Of a DNA stretch of 7,056 nucleotides, positions 5,954 through 7,056 are shown piece by piece. Under the pieces are notes generated by a model that was given only the letters and a program-made list of their open reading frames with translations, was not told the DNA's origin and did no database searches. Positions within the stretch are counted from its first letter, which is position 1. Every line of letters starts with the position of its first letter. Source of the stretch: Pseudomonadota bacterium (GTDB lineage Bacteria > Pseudomonadota > Gammaproteobacteria > Burkholderiales > Gallionellaceae); NCBI GenBank assembly GCA_021847165.1, contig JAJZUH010000102.1:1-7056 (forward strand), in the 5' to 3' direction. Both the position numbers and the translations under genes were made by a program.

Positions 5954-7056
5954 ATGAACGAATCGACATCCCTCGCCGAAAGCCAGTTGAGCGATCCGCA
6001 CTATCTGCGCAGCGTGACGCAGATGGGGGATGCGCGGCCTGTGATTGCCAGCCGGGATATCCACGCCGCCTCCGGAATGAAGCTCATCGGCGCCGGCATG
6101 AAGGTCGACAGTTCGCTGTACGAGCGTTTGCTGCAGCACAAACTCGTTCCTCCGCTGGACGAGAGCCTTTCCACCGAGGATATGGTCACTCGTGCGAGCC
6201 TGGCGGAAAGTGCCGAACGGTTGATGCAGCAAGACAGGCGGCTGGGGATGATTCAGGGCAGCCAGCTGGATGGCATGACATTGCCGCTTGTCCTCAGGCA
6301 GGTGCCGCTCAATCCGGCGATCGCCTTCAAATTGACGGTCATGCGCGAAACGAATGCGAACCTTTTCCAGCGCAGCCTTTATGTGGCGCTGGTGAGCGCC
6401 TATATCGGCATGCAGCTGCAGATGAACAGGAGCCAACTGGTCGATCTGGCCACCGGCGCATTGCTGCACGACATCGGCATGTTGCATGTGGATCCGAGAT
6501 TGCTGGAACGCGACTACAGGATGACGGAGTCGGAGCGGCGCCATCTGTATGTCCACACCGTGACGGGCGGGATCATCCTGAAGGCTTATCCGGAATACCG
6601 GCAGAAAGTGGTCGATGCGGTTCTGCAGCATCACGAACGGCTGGACGGCAGCGGCTATCCGCGGGGATTGAAGGCCGGCGAATTCGGGCAGTACGGTCGG
6701 ATAATCGGCATCGCCGAGGTGGTCGCCAGCCGGAGTGCGACTGGCGATGCCGGCGGGGGATTCAAGCTGGAAACCATGCTCAAGCTGAACCAGCGCCGAT
6801 ATGGCGCAGACCTGGTTCCTTTCCTCAAGGTGTTTTATCGGGAAGAGACCGAGGTGCCCTTTTGTGCGGAGATAGACAAGCAGCTGGCGCAGGAGAAGAT
6901 AGCGCAAATTGCGGCCGTATTTGCGGCCTGGGAAAAGGCGCGGAGCGGATTTGATGGCACGAACCTGGCTTGCGTGTTTGCCAGCGAGCGCATGACGAAT
7001 CTGAAGATGGAGATCGTCGATGCCGGGCTGAACCTCGACCTGAACGGAGCGGATCT
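5954..7056 (+). CDS. HD-GYP-type (c-di-GMP phosphodiesterase-like) protein, C-terminus cut by window edge
   Basis: The frame is open from the ATG at 5954 to the window end (367 codons seen). HD-GYP proteins hydrolyse cyclic di-GMP to pGpG or GMP at a two- or three-metal centre. Residues 1-120 are an N-terminal region without a named domain that I recognise (a stretch like KLIGAGMKVDSSLYERLLQHKL is often seen before HD-GYP domains). The domain follows: HD at 172-173 in LLHDIGMLHVDP, H201 in HTVTGG, H226-H227-E228 in QHHERLDGSGYPRG, and GYP at 234-236. Two usual residues differ: the Lys of HDxGK is Met176, and the Asp of the late IAD motif is Glu255 (IGIAEVV). The segment after it (260-270) is Gly/Ala-rich rather than the usual FDALTS-type helix. 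Activity may be altered or lost, but the core ligands remain. It would act in the cytoplasm beside the cyclase encoded just upstream. Confidence 0.88.
   Translation, partial: MNESTSLAESQLSDPHYLRSVTQMGDARPVIASRDIHAASGMKLIGAGMKVDSSLYERLLQHKLVPPLDESLSTEDMVTRASLAESAERLMQQDRRLGMIQGSQLDGMTLPLVLRQVPLNPAIAFKLTVMRETNANLFQRSLYVALVSAYIGMQLQMNRSQLVDLATGALLHDIGMLHVDPRLLERDYRMTESERRHLYVHTVTGGIILKAYPEYRQKVVDAVLQHHERLDGSGYPRGLKAGEFGQYGRIIGIAEVVASRSATGDAGGGFKLETMLKLNQRRYGADLVPFLKVFYREETEVPFCAEIDKQLAQEKIAQIAAVFAAWEKARSGFDGTNLACVFASERMTNLKMEIVDAGLNLDLNGAD

Noticed and set aside
4105..5955. Long minus-strand open frame of 616 codons opposite the cyclase gene
   Set aside because: The plus-strand frame encodes clear MASE1, CHASE, PAS and GGDEF motifs. 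The reverse frame has no recognisable domain and is a byproduct of GC-rich codon use.
5753..6907. Minus-strand open frame of 384 codons opposite the HD-GYP gene
   Set aside because: The plus-strand frame has the HD, HHE and GYP motifs and a good ribosome binding site. The reverse frame also overlaps the end of the cyclase gene and resembles nothing known.

Overview
The window is about 7 kb of moderately GC-rich chromosomal DNA. Gene style suggests a Gram-negative proteobacterium, probably a betaproteobacterium of the Gallionella/Nitrosomonas kind. That placement is an impression from protein style, not a database result. An outer-membrane barrel protein with a signal peptide shows that the cell has two membranes. 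I see no rRNA, tRNA, CRISPR array, insertion sequence or phage gene.

The left half (about 1-3292) is one leftward block of four genes that looks like a metal-uptake operon, most likely for zinc. In order of transcription it holds: a small exported Cys/His-rich protein resembling DUF2946 (2981-3292), an outer-membrane beta-barrel protein (1706-2920), a periplasmic ZnuA/TroA-like metal-binding protein (784-1680), and a ZnuB-like ABC-3 permease (733 leftward, cut by the window edge). Gaps are 60, 25 and 50 bp. Together the products could take a metal across the outer membrane, capture it in the periplasm and carry it across the inner membrane. The ATPase that would drive the permease is not in the window.

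The intergenic region 3293-3495 separates the leftward block from a rightward pair. It contains a palindrome (GTTAT-CGA-ATAAC, 3413-3425) that closely resembles published Zur operators. Next to it is a plausible leftward promoter. This is the best support for zinc as the metal.

The right half (3496 to the end) is a tightly spaced cyclic-di-GMP pair. The first gene encodes an 816-residue membrane diguanylate cyclase with MASE1, CHASE, PAS and GGDEF domains, an intact GGDEF motif and an RxxD inhibitory site. The second, 7 bp downstream, encodes an HD-GYP-type protein that runs off the right edge. Its ribosome binding site is formed by the end of the cyclase gene, so the two are probably translationally coupled. 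The HD-GYP domain keeps most metal ligands and the GYP loop but differs at two positions that are normally conserved. The shared intergenic region raises the possibility that metal status and c-di-GMP signalling are linked here, but nothing in the sequence proves it.
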